64,000 nucleotides of DNA. It comes from Dactylonectria macrodidyma (lineage: Eukaryota > Ascomycota > Sordariomycetes > Hypocreales > Nectriaceae). Below the pieces are notes generated by a model, which saw only the letters and a list, made by a program, of their open reading frames with translations, was not told the DNA's origin and searched no databases. Location of the stretch: the NCBI GenBank assembly GCA_020744425.1, contig JAGMUV010000001.1:3410001-3474000 (forward strand), written 5' to 3'. This document shows positions 44,504 through 54,130 of the stretch, in pieces (positions within the stretch are counted from its first letter, which is position 1; each line of letters begins with the position of its first letter). A program made the translations under genes and the position numbers.

Positions 44504-45981
44504 GGCAGTCGTTGCTCGTAGAGATCAGGGTCGTTTCCTTCGTCACTAGTTTCAGGATATTCCTCCGCTGGAGTCCTTCGTACCATGGCCACCGTACGTG
44601 TTCGTGAAGACTCGAGTTCCTTGGTAGGTTTCGGGAAGATAGCATTGACTACTTTTTCGTCCAAGTGGTCGATGCACTTGTCGTCATAGCAATGTATCCA
44701 TCCGAGATTCTTGTGATCAGGCTTGGTCGTTCTAATTGCTCGAGTTGCCTCTTCGTCGTCCTGGTTTTGGACTATGTTAACCTGTTTCTTGCCTTGGCTC
44801 CTTGGCTTCTTCGCCTGTTCGCAGTTAGACGAATAATGCCCATACTCGCCGCAATTGTAGCATTTGATCTTGCTGATGTCTCTCGGTCTCCTCTCTCTTC
44901 CTTTCTGAACGTTCCCCATATTCATGGGTCCGGGTTCAGTGCCGTGAGAGGTGTCAGGCTGTCTCTTTTGTCCCTGGTTGGACTGGTTCTTAGCCTTGTA
45001 TTGAGGGTAGTTGTAGTTCCCCTTCTTTTCCTGGCGTCTCGCGAAGTTTCGATTGTCGATCTTGACTGCCGTTTCCATGTAGTTATCCAATGTCATCATA
45101 GCCTTGTCAATCTTGCAGAGTTCGTCCTTGACATCTTCCTTGAGGCCTCGATAGAACCTATCCTTGAAGTATGTCTCATCCCAAGGTATTCTGGAGGCTA
45201 CCTGAAGGAAGTTGGCGACATATTCGGATGCAGCTTTTGTTTGCTTCAGTCTCATCAGTCGATCAGTGGCCGCCTGTACTTCATCTACTTCCCCGAAGAC
45301 CTTTTTCATCCTATCTTCGAATGTGTCGTAGTCTCGAAAGATTGTCATGGTCACATCGCTCGGGCTTCCTCGTACGTAATCGCTGAGGAATGGCTCGAAC
45401 CATCCTAGCGCGCTTCCGGTGAGGCAGCTTCCTGCGAACTTGACACGGTTTTCGTGCTTGAAGAATTGCGTGGGGTAGTAGTGAAAGTAGGTGCGTAGCT
45501 CCGTCAGGAATGTTTTGAGCTTCTTCTGGTCTCCGTCAAACTTGGTTGGTTTGTGAGGCTTGATGATTTCTCCGAGATCTTTCCCTCCATTGGCCTGGTT
45601 GGCAAGACTTTCGATGGTGTTGATTTGTTCGTTCCTGTGTCGGTTCCGTTCTTCATAGGTTCCGACGAGCTTGTCGACCTGTTCCTGCAGGGTCTTGTTA
45701 TTGTTCCGGAGCCTCTCGGTTTCTTCCGCCTGCTGTGCCTTGCTAAGCTCGAATTGGGCGAGGTTTCTTTCCTCGATCTGCTTCATTCTTTCAATGGCTC
45801 CGTGCTGACTTTCGACCACCGCCATGAGGCTCTTGACACGTTCATGTAAGACTCGGATTCTTTTGTCATCGTCTTCATCCGAATCAGACATTCGGACAAT
45901 GTCTTCTTCATGGTCCTTCGGTGGGGAGTCCTGAGGCTGCATTCCCTTGGAGGATTCTCCAGTAGTACCTTTGGCAGGCAT
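44275..45981 (-). CDS. gag: Gag polyprotein of chromovirus, 568 aa
   Basis: Starts MPAKGTTGESS. An N-terminal coiled-coil (~50-130) is followed by a capsid-like helical region (GEIIKPHKPTKFDG ... SGSALGWFEPFL-type block ... FYRGLKEDVKDEL) and a zinc knuckle CYNCGEYGHYSSNCE of the CCHC type. The C-terminal ~170 residues are polar and overlap pol. The product forms the virus-like particle in the cytoplasm. The ATG lies about 60 bp inside the 5' LTR border. Intact. Confidence 0.93.
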   Translation of the reverse strand: MPAKGTTGESSKGMQPQDSPPKDHEEDIVRMSDSDEDDDKRIRVLHERVKSLMAVVESQHGAIERMKQIEERNLAQFELSKAQQAEETERLRNNNKTLQEQVDKLVGTYEERNRHRNEQINTIESLANQANGGKDLGEIIKPHKPTKFDGDQKKLKTFLTELRTYFHYYPTQFFKHENRVKFAGSCLTGSALGWFEPFLSDYVRGSPSDVTMTIFRDYDTFEDRMKKVFGEVDEVQAATDRLMRLKQTKAASEYVANFLQVASRIPWDETYFKDRFYRGLKEDVKDELCKIDKAMMTLDNYMETAVKIDNRNFARRQEKKGNYNYPQYKAKNQSNQGQKRQPDTSHGTEPGPMNMGNVQKGRERRPRDISKIKCYNCGEYGHYSSNCEQAKKPRSQGKKQVNIVQNQDDEEATRAIRTTKPDHKNLGWIHCYDDKCIDHLDEKVVNAIFPKPTKELESSRTRTVAMVRRTPAEEYPETSDEGNDPDLYEQRLPWRSQECEQEHPENNSKGQSEQDSEYLSDTEEVTSKESRFLTERTLRGESRKSRQERRRLSRDNATLGNPNDERHL

Positions 45982-46033
45982 ATTGTCGAGACTTCGTTAT
46001 TGCTCAGCGTGACGCGGCGTACAACTGAACAAG

Positions 46034-46042
46034 AGCTTTCAA
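46034..46042 (-). promoter_or_regulatory. Putative self-priming PBS
   Basis: On the element strand TTGAAAGCT begins two bases after the 5' LTR. The same nine bases occur on the plus strand within the LTR (46188-46196), so the transcript would contain the complement AGCTTTCAA about 49 nt downstream of the TATA box at 46238-46245. This is the arrangement of Tf1/sushi-type self-priming. No match to a tRNA 3' end recognised. Confidence 0.55.
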
Positions 46043-46044
46043 CG

Positions 46045-46498
46045 TGTGACGGTCAAGGTTCCCAACGTAGTAAACCGTAACCCGACTGGTTTATGTTGGC
46101 AGCTGAAACGGGGCGTAACGTACTGAGCGTAGGGTGGCGAATCACGTCTGATAATGTCAAGAAGTATTCTTGAGTAATCAAATTGTATTGAAAGCTGGAG
46201 AGCTATCTGGACATAGGGAAGTGGGAATGAGTGAAGCTATATATACTATTCTGGTCTGCTTGGTCAATCGTGGCCGAACGTGCTCTTGTTCGACCATTTA
46301 AGGTTAAGGTTTCAATGGGAGCGATGGAGCGCGAGGAGCGTTGCTCCCTCGTTCCCATCGCTCCTGTCGCTCCATCGCTCCTTCCCTGATTCGCCCGTGA
46401 GGCTGACTCATCAGCCTCGCCGCTTGGTTCTCAAGGTCCAAGGGTTTTGCCACCCTTCGCCACTTGGTCCCTTGGACGCCTTAGCTTGGGTCGTGACA
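46045..46498. repeat. 5' LTR of chromovirus, with promoter
   Basis: 454 bp, apparently identical to 39489-39942. Read on the minus strand it carries TATATATA (46245-46238), the likely core promoter for gag-pol. Palindromic GC-rich words around GGAGCGATGGAGCG and CGCTCCATCGCTCC could form a hairpin in RNA. Confidence 0.93.
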
Positions 46499-46577
46499 TA
46501 TGACTATATTGTAATAAATATCTAGGAAGTATCTTATTAAGTACTATCAAAAGTTAATGGTTTTTACAAGGAATTTG

Positions 46578-46989
46578 TGTAACGGTTGTGCTAGACCGCT
46601 GTACCATAGGGCATATCAAACAAGATGGATTGGTGGGAACAGCTTGGTGACGATGGAAGATCTTGTCTTTCTATCTAGTAGGGAGGAAAGCCAACTATTT
46701 ATCCCTAGGGATCCCTTTGATCTAGTCATCGGACCTGACCGATCTAGGTGCTGGAATGGGTTGTCTTAGCTATTAGGAATGAATGAACTGTGCCCTCATT
46801 CCTAGCCTAGGTTCAGAGGAATGGTCCAGACTTGAAGCTATTGGCCTATTCGAAGACAGGCATTTCCTAGCATACCTGTTGTGTCTGACAGGGCAAAAGA
46901 TTGGTCAATAATCGCTGTGACGGCGACTATTGGGTACACTAGCTGCTCTTTTAAGCCCATCGCTGTTCCCGGTGAACCAAGCCGTAACA
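46578..46989. mobile_element. Solo LTR, 412 bp, TSD ATTTG
   Basis: Begins TGTAACGGTTGTGCTAGACC and ends GGTGAACCAAGCCGTAACA. Flanked by ATTTG at 46573-46577 and 46990-46994. Not related to the adjacent chromovirus LTR, but the same family as 13813-14119. There is no internal region, so it arose by LTR-LTR recombination. It lies within the split MITE and is un-RIPed. Confidence 0.88.
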
Positions 46990-47025
46990 ATTTGGAGGTG
47001 CGACATTCGCTTATCATGTACGTTA

Positions 47026-47787
47026 TGGGGGTAAAACCTGTAATAAATGGAAGGAGCTGCTATATAAGTAGCGTGCAGCGTTTTTAGCCTTATTAATTAT
47101 TTAATAATTAATAGTTAAAGAGGTGGCCTGAGCTTAAGAAAGCATTACTGGCGTGTAACTAGCTAATTATATATATTACTAAGATAGGTCTTTATTATTT
47201 AAATATAGCCTAGAGAAAAGAGATAACTAAGATTTAGTACCATTTCCCATGACGATAAGCAGCTCAGGCGGATTCAACACCGAAACCGAATCACATCCTA
47301 CAAGTTTCGAAACAAGAAAAGAGGGGATGTACTGATTCTCCAGGCTAGAGTGGAGAACTGGGGCAGCTCAAGGGCAACTTAGTGAATAGTAAGGCCGACT
47401 TTATCCGGCAGATCCAGTACTGCAAGATGCTGCTCCTACAACACACCGAGTGCCAATGCGTGTGGATCCAGAACTATATTGCTATGGAAGCCAAGCGCTA
47501 CATCCGGGATATTCAGGAGAACCCGTCTTAGTAATTTGTCTGCCCGACTTGAACTTGGTATGTGAACCTGAAAGGATGAAACGAGGCGACGAAGCACATG
47601 AAGGTTACACGGATGCAAGGGAGAGATTGTTACTACTGCTGCACAGTAACACTCACACTCCGGAAAAGGGCAAGGCGTCAAGGTGGAAGGGTAGTAATGA
47701 GGCTCTGGAGGTTACCAGGTCAAGGCGGTTTTGCAATTCACGACCAAGACATTCCTTAACACAGTTGGGCACGATCCTCAGTTTCGT
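47026..47787. other. Intergenic, no gene seen
   Basis: Mixed composition after the MITE. A plus-strand frame at 47450-47791 (113 codons) has no domain I recognise and partly lies opposite the WD40 relic, so it is treated as chance. Confidence 0.45.
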
Positions 47788-48156
47788 TTAATCTCTCCCC
47801 AACCTCGTGAATGCAGGTGCCATCGTCGATGCGCCAGAGCCGGATGGTCTCATCATAAGAGGTGGAGGCACAAGGGTCGAGTCGTGCGAGAAGGCGACTG
47901 ACGTTACCAAGTCCGTATGGCATTCCAGGATCTTTTGGCATTGGTCCCAGTTGTCTTCTGGTTCTGGTGCATGAGATATCCACTTCGGAATCTGATCATC
48001 TTGGAAAAAAGCGGTCCGCACAGCACTATTCTTTGGCGTAAAGGCAAGAACTGAGGAGTAGACCTGAAGAGGCGTGGACTCTAATGTTAATATATTGGTG
48101 AGGACGAATCGCTGCGCCTCTTGGAGAAAGTCCGCCAGCATTCCACTCCCTTTCAA
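47788..48156 (-). pseudogene. NACHT-WD40 (STAND) relic
   Basis: The minus strand codes for FLQEAQRFVLTNILTLESTP, LQVYSSVLAFTPKNSAVRTA and a WD-type start ILECHTDLVTSVAFSHDSTL. After a frameshift the repeat continues in another frame as TSYDETIRLWRIDDGTCIHE (down to ~47790). This is the junction between the winged-helix end and the first WD40 repeat of fungal NWD-type STAND proteins. No nucleotide-binding domain and no further repeats remain. Non-functional. Confidence 0.72.
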
Positions 48157-49999
48157 CTGAAATCTTATTAGTATACCTAGTCCACTTCTTCCCTTTACCT
48201 ACTTGCCTTATGAACTGCTTGTAAGTACACTTCAAATAGAGTAAACCTCATACACTAGACTTAGTAGAGAAAATAATATAGACTTAATACGGATTCATAC
48301 CGGAATTGACAGGAACTGATACGTAGGCGCAGCTTACTTTAGACTCAAAAGACATTTTGCTTAAGCTGCTGTCCCTCGCCGCACTAACTTGGAAACATCA
48401 AAGACGGTTATGGTCTACATCAGAAGCTCTATCGTCCTCGCTTGAGCGCAAGGAGTTCAGACTTAGCGAAGTCTGAGCAGAATTGCGGGATTGTTGATGG
48501 CGGGCCCGCCTGATGCAAATGATTAGCACTATTGGGCGGCCTCGACTCAGGGGAGTCCTAGGTCGGAGCCTTCTCGTTGTTTTAGTAGTAGCTCTATATG
48601 CCACCACCCCACTTGGGTTATACTCCATTCATAATTATTTAAGACTTAGTCCTTATTCCCTTGCATTCAAGTTGTTATAAACCTTATAGACGAGTAGAGC
48701 GATGACTACTCCGATTAGTATGAGACTCCTTGAAATTACCTTTTTGACCGTCTTGGTATTCTTTGTCCTTATTGTTATCCTTACTGTTACCTATTGGCGG
48801 CCATCTGGGACTAAATCATTCTGCTCTATAGGCAGTCCCTGGGTTCATCGTTGGCAGGTAGGTGCACACTCTCTTCTCGTTACTTAGAAGTTGATAGGTC
48901 TAGGGATGCTTTCGAGACTTGATATAAAAAGCCTTTTGTGCCTCGGAGTAGGGGTTGTTGAGTTACGGCACTTTCAGAATCCCCGCGATCCTTCCAGTCC
49001 CCAACGAGGCGAGCCGAACAATTATCAACTAGCTCTCCCAGAGGGGCATGTCCTCACCAGTCCTCGATACATCTCTCCTCCAATAATTACCCAGTAATGG
49101 AACTAATGTTTCGTTGGGGCTGAGAGGTCTGGAGAATGTATTCAGTACTTCTCCCCGCAAGCATTCAGTTGGAACAACTTGCGCCTCAAGCCCGAGCTGC
49201 TTTAGGGTTCCTTCTTTCTCCGAGGCTACCGCCGTTATTCCTAACCGCAATGACTCCGCCACGGAAGACGAGGTTTGAGAGGAATACAACGAACTGTTTG
49301 ATGAGAACCACATCAATAGCCCTAAATTAGTGTCATCGCCGGAGGGTTGGCCCCTCCATCAGGAGCTTGCCTCTTTGGATTTGTTGACCCCCGATCTCCT
49401 CGGTTGGCTGTCCGGATGAGAACCGAACTATGGCGTCGGTGGAGTGTATGTAGGTTTGATCACCACTCTAGCATATGACAAGTCGCTTCTCGCGGGGCCA
49501 CAGAGCTTGGTTTGATGCGCTATGATACGTGATTACGCGATCTCACGCAGGAGATAGGGGGGTTGGATATGTAGACCAACAATGTAACCCTTGAGAATCA
49601 TTCCCCCTTCCCGCTCCATCTGGGTCATCACATGCAATGGCCAATCTCTTTCCTACTTTTCTCGATGGGCACGATGACCGCTCACTGTGGCGGCTCCTGC
49701 TCTCCATACTACTGCAAGCAGGCCTGGCCTCCTACAGCCTCACCCCAGGCTGTGGTTACCTTAGATACATGACATATCCCTTGGAGCGCGGTAAGGCTCC
49801 ACCAGGGATGCGGCAAGGGTGTGTTCTAGCCAGTTAAAGAGGGCAATATGAGAGGTACCTTAGCGAACACCGAAACTAGGTGGTAGCAGAAGTCTCCCAA
49901 ACTTGAGACACTACCAAGATCTACATCAAACGGCTCATAATACTGCTATTGCCACATGTTCTTCTGCTGTCAATGATAACCAGCTAGGAACATGTGGGG
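48157..49999. other. Gene-free stretch
   Basis: Small frames only. The minus frame 49029-49316 (95 codons; LKQLGLEAQVVPTECLRGEV) looks somewhat protein-like but has no recognised family or clear exon context. Confidence 0.4.
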
Positions 50000-50572
50000 C
50001 AGAGTATGAACTGGAGCCATACCGAACTCCAAGGGATATGCTCTCCGACGCCCTGGCCGAGGCCAGACGCTGCGGACGCGCTGCACATGACTCCGGAAGT
50101 GATCCATATGCTCTAGCTGTAGTCCCTCTTGCTTACGTTTCAGGTGGTCACAAGTAATCTGGCGATTGCGCGACTTTCCCTCCCTCGCGCTGAGATTCTC
50201 ACGCTCAAAGTAGTCATTCATCACAGCAGGCCTGCAATAAGAGAACCTCCTCTCCCCCCGTTACATGCCCTCAGTATCGATGCAACGGGGACACTGCGTC
50301 TTCTTCATCTGAAGTGGGAACTGAGCAGGTTCAGGTGATTCCTCCTTTATAAGAGCGTCGGCCTGTGTTCTCTGCTCTATATGCTTGCGCTTGGCCGTTT
50401 CTCGTTTGGTGCACAAAGCCGTCACAACCTCAGCAGCTTCCACGCGCAGTTGGAACGCATCTCGGATGCTCTCAGTTATGTCGCCACTGTAGGTGCTTGA
50501 ACCAGTGGTTGTCTTGGAATCTGTAGAGGCTTCACGGTGGTCAGAAACTTTAAAGCCTTTTCCTTGACCCAT
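50000..50572 (-). pseudogene. C2H2/FluG-type gene relic
   Basis: A minus frame from 50572 reads TESIRDAFQLRVEAAEVVTA, then PAQFPLQMKKTQCPRCIDTE, then stops at 50261. The next frame (50224-49970) continues RPAVMNDYFERENL ... LEHMDHFRSHVQRV. The order (CPxC, then a 'RP..M.D..E' stretch, then a 'HF..HV..V' stretch) is the C-terminal C2H2-like module of fungal FluG-domain/C2H2 proteins often found in repeats. Key histidines are partly lost, and a stop and frame change separate the halves. Dead. Confidence 0.5.
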
Positions 50573-51033
50573 CCCCTAAACGAAGAGGTGGCCAACAGTC
50601 AGGCCTCCCACTAACTCAATATCCCCTTCCATCACATTCAATATGCCACTAACCGCAACCTTTAGTATTCGTTCCCTTGCTAAGATGCCCTCTATTATTA
50701 ACAATAACAAGGCTAATTGTCATCACCCGGCGCAGTCTGAGACGGACTCCCTCTCAAAATGTGCTTTATATATGCACGGATTAAACCCATGTCCCTGAAT
50801 TCTTCTGGCTACCACCCCCTGATATGCCACTCTCTGGCCGAGCTTGTTGCTGAGGTAGAGGTAATTGCGACATCTCTACATGTCGTACCTGCGCATCCCG
50901 AGGTAAGCCAGGGTCATTTGAGATCAGTTAATTTCCGTGCTTTGGTTGTATTTAGTTCTCAAGGCCTTGGATTGCTAATACCTTTTGCATCATCTAGTTA
51001 GAGACATCTCGTCTGAAGACATCTATTCGATCC

Positions 51034-51504
51034 TTGTCAACCTTTTATCCCCGTGTATGCACCCCTCAAGACATAACGTCTCCACCCGAAGCGAGTCCCG
51101 ATGCCTGCAGCTGGAATAAGATCACCTTAGACGAAGTTTTGAACATCGTCGAGGTTGTAGGTATTTACCGGCTAAGGAAGCGGTCACTTGAAGTTTTCTA
51201 CGGTCGCGTACGACCTCGCCCGGATCTCACCTCCCGCTTCATTCATGAACTCTACGATAACTCTACCCCCCGCAACGCCTTGAGGCTGGGTAGCCGTATC
51301 GACAACCACTCTTCCATAGAAGCGGCTCGGTTGTCCTTCTTTCTGATTGACGTTGAAACTCTCGAACTTTGTCTTGCGCCCGGTAACGACCTCGTGTTGC
51401 ACTCCGCTGAAGAGATTCATGCTGATTGGTCTCCCTCTCTTCTTGGTGGCCAACAGCCTCCACAAACCCAGTTGTGGCGTTGGGTCCGAGGGTTGGCAGG
51501 CTGA
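51034..51504 (+). CDS. Uncharacterised open frame, 156 codons
   Basis: I do not recognise it. The frame MSTFYPRVCTPQDITSPPEA has mixed composition and includes HADWSPSLLGGQQPPQTQLW. Two long minus-strand frames overlap it (51184-51534 and 51263-51589), so coding strand and reality are uncertain. No signal peptide, membrane segment or splice support seen. Confidence 0.2.
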   Translation: MSTFYPRVCTPQDITSPPEASPDACSWNKITLDEVLNIVEVVGIYRLRKRSLEVFYGRVRPRPDLTSRFIHELYDNSTPRNALRLGSRIDNHSSIEAARLSFFLIDVETLELCLAPGNDLVLHSAEEIHADWSPSLLGGQQPPQTQLWRWVRGLAG

Positions 51505-53229
51505 TGCCGCTGCGGCCCCCGTGGCCTTGCACATTACGGGTTGATACGAGGACTAGAGGTGGTGTTGGTGGAGCTGCGGGCGGGCTCACCAGCGAAGAAG
51601 TTGGTCAGATAAGGTTTCCGCCATCTCCAGCCCTGCCCGCTGATCCTGAGCAGGAGATGAGATGTGATGAAGGTGCAACGGGATGGCTTGAAGCTAGTCA
51701 TGGGAGGGCCTTGGCAACGCGCACAAAGGTCGCAAACCAACCTTCCCGACCAATCGACTTGAATGTGATGAAAAGGCTGCTCACGGAGACAGCCGTCTCC
51801 ACGAGCATAACGTGATCCCATCTATCAGCAGCAGGTCCAGACTTTGTAACACTGATTCTCTCTGGGGATCTAGACAATGGAACAGCCCGATTTTTATGGC
51901 AAAGAGTACCTTGGCATTATATTGACACAATCTGCCCTCAATCGGGATATACATATATGTCGTTATGTAAACAAATAATAACGTTTATAACAGCAGAGCT
52001 TTGCCCTTTAGAATTGAGCGACTCAAACATTAACTTAGGCAAGTGGGGTTTCCCAGAGAAGCCGGATAAAGCGTGTATTTTTACTAGATAGAGCCGGTTG
52101 TAGTAACAATCCTTGTCCCAAGCAGCCCAGTGATTGGGAATGAGTTGTCAACATCTAAGGCAAGATGCTGAACCAATCCTCAGTGTTCAGCTAATTTCCC
52201 TGGTAGGCGCTTGCTTCGGAAAGTGCCGTTAAGCCGTATGAGTGACGGCTTGCTGAATGAATTGCGCATATGGAAAGTTCCGTGCACCCCAACTAATGCT
52301 TGAAAATAAGAGAGTGGCGGCAGAGGACAACGTAGGTACCCCCGCTTTTCCTTTTTGGGCGATTTTGGTATCCTTTGAATGCACTGTTTGCTTGCACATT
52401 AGCGAGAGGCGATGGACGCCGGTTTAACAGCAGAGATGAACAGAGCTTCTTTGGGGTGACCATGAGGCTTGCGTCGTAATTACACACTCACACTGGTAGA
52501 AATGATGCGACAAATAAGCAGCTTTTCCCCTTCGGTCAAAATACACACCCAAAACTGGACGCAGATTTGGCCCGGCCAGGAGCTTACTGGCCTCCTCGAT
52601 AGCTTGTGCTCACGGATGTTAGGATGGCTCGATACCCTGGTAGTTGTGGCTCTCGTGACGCCCGTCTATTTCACGGGGAGGCTTAGTGCTATATATACAT
52701 CCTCTGTCGAGCTGAATCGAGACAGGGTGGATGAGTGGAGGGTAAGGGAAGAGATCAAAGCGTTATATTTTGCGTGAAATAACCAAGATTCAGAAGCTGC
52801 ATCTTAAATGCCGTATGATGCAATAGTGATGGAGGATCTTGACGGAATTAGAGGGCTGTACTAGACCAAAATCCAGAAACGTCGAACCGAAGTTGAGATG
52901 GTGTCCAAGATGAGGTTTGGATAGATTCATTCTTAGGCTGACATTCCTCTATCCGCACTTGGTAGGCATTTGAAGTGCGGACTGCCGTGTTTCTCACACG
53001 CAATCAGCTCCCCCGATCATCACGCACGACTCGAAATATACCTTGGTAGTGCAAATACACGTTGGTCACCAAAACGGCCAAAAGGGATCGATGCCCGTTA
53101 CCCGTCCAAGAAATCATGGATGCGATTCGGGTGCTAAGGCCTCGAGCTTGTTGGGGTCCCAACCTCCCCATGAGTCTCACGGACCACACCGCTTGTCTTA
53201 GTGAGAGCTGGAGAGCCTAGGTATGCCTT
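51505..53229. other. Gene-free stretch
   Basis: Nothing recognised on either strand. A plus frame at 52469-52777 (102 codons, one hydrophobic segment TLVVVALVTPVYFTG) has no known family. It could be a relic or chance. Confidence 0.4.
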
Positions 53230-53890
53230 CCGCCACGAGATTACGGTTATAGACACGGATTCAGAAATAGAAATTTCGCCTCTGTCAATCCCTACGCCCC
53301 AAGCTCCCACTCCCGCAGCCTTAAATCAGGTGCACTAGCTACAGCGGTTCCAGTCACAAGCAGTACACCAGGATCCATCCAAGCCATCATAGTCCAATGC
53401 GATATTAAGAGAATCAGATTCGCACCTTAGTCCGCAGGAATGATCAAGGCAGATCATCCTGTCTTCTCTAATTACATACCCCCCGTCCTAAGACTCATCT
53501 GAGGTTCCGCTGGTCCTTCACTATATCAGCACTCAGTCTGTAAACCGGGCCGACCTCGATAACCAAATTATCACGTATCTCAATATTGACTATGAATCTG
53601 GGTTTGCGCCCTCAGAGTGGCGTTCTTATATCGGCACTATAGTAGTCGCGCGGAAGGATAAGAAGCCGTTACTACTATCCTAGCATCTTAAGGGCATATG
53701 AATGTATTATAACTACACTCTGGACCCCATTAGAGAGGGAGAAGGCGTGCTGACATATTTGTATAATAGATAAGTGTTTGAAGAGTGGTGGAAAGGTTAT
53801 TGTAAAGAATAGAAGGAGTTCTGGCCAGGGACTAGAGGCGAGAATGATCCGGGTGATTGGCGAGCGGTGAGGTCGTGTATACTATGTTTA
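53230..53890 (+). pseudogene. Conserved fungal gene fragment, decayed
   Basis: Readable plus-strand pieces are ITVIDTDSEIEISPLSIPTP, then YISTQSVNRADLDNQIITYL, NIDYESGFAPSEWRSYIG and TIVVARKDKKPLLL, and after stops YNYTLDPIREGEGVLTYLYN, FEEWWKGYC and PGTRGENDPGDW. The stop codons sit where Gln or Trp would fit. The pattern looks like a fungal protein of unknown function that I cannot name. No intact frame. Confidence 0.4.
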
Positions 53891-54130
53891 ATCACCTCAA
53901 ACGTGTTCCAGACTGGTTAATGTATGTGATTAAGCTAAAATCACGGTCCCCGACTCGATTTGTATGTAGCTTCATACACGCATATCGCGCGCTGCTAAAA
54001 TCAGCCCGATGCCTGTATAACCAACCTGATAGCGCAACTTATCTCTTGTCCCTATCAGCTTCTTCTGATAGTTCCCAGACATCTGCAAGGAACGCAGGAA
54101 CGAATATGTAAACCAGCGGAAATTCACAGC

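Larger units (their letters stand above)
39489..46498 (-). mobile_element. Intact Ty3/gypsy chromovirus, 7,010 bp
   Basis: Two 454-bp LTRs that I read as identical, flanked by the 5-bp duplication TATGA (39484-39488 and 46499-46503). Gag (568 codons) and pol (1286 codons) are open on the minus strand, with pol in the -1 frame and overlapping. Domain order is protease, reverse transcriptase, RNase H, integrase, chromodomain. A polypurine tract and a putative self-priming PBS are present. There is no RIP. An extra spliced gene lies antisense next to the 3' LTR. All parts look intact, so the insertion is recent and may be active. Confidence 0.95.
39214..47023. mobile_element. MITE split by a chromovirus and a solo LTR
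   Basis: The left end is TA|ACGTGAATGATAAGCGAATG (39212 on) and the right end CATTCGCTTATCATGTACGT|TA (to 47025). They are inverted repeats of ~35 bp, including TCGCACCTCCAAAT, with two mismatches. The MITE body is 39214-39488, 46504-46577 and 46995-47023. The chromovirus (TSD TATGA) and the solo LTR (TSD ATTTG) fill the gaps. Without them it is about 380 bp, the size of its relatives. Confidence 0.85.

Noticed and set aside
41918..45849. Several plus-strand open frames of 80-250 codons (for example 44665-45408)
   Set aside because: They lie opposite gag-pol and follow its codon pattern as antisense shadows; no domain and no splice signals, unlike the frame at 40044-40725.
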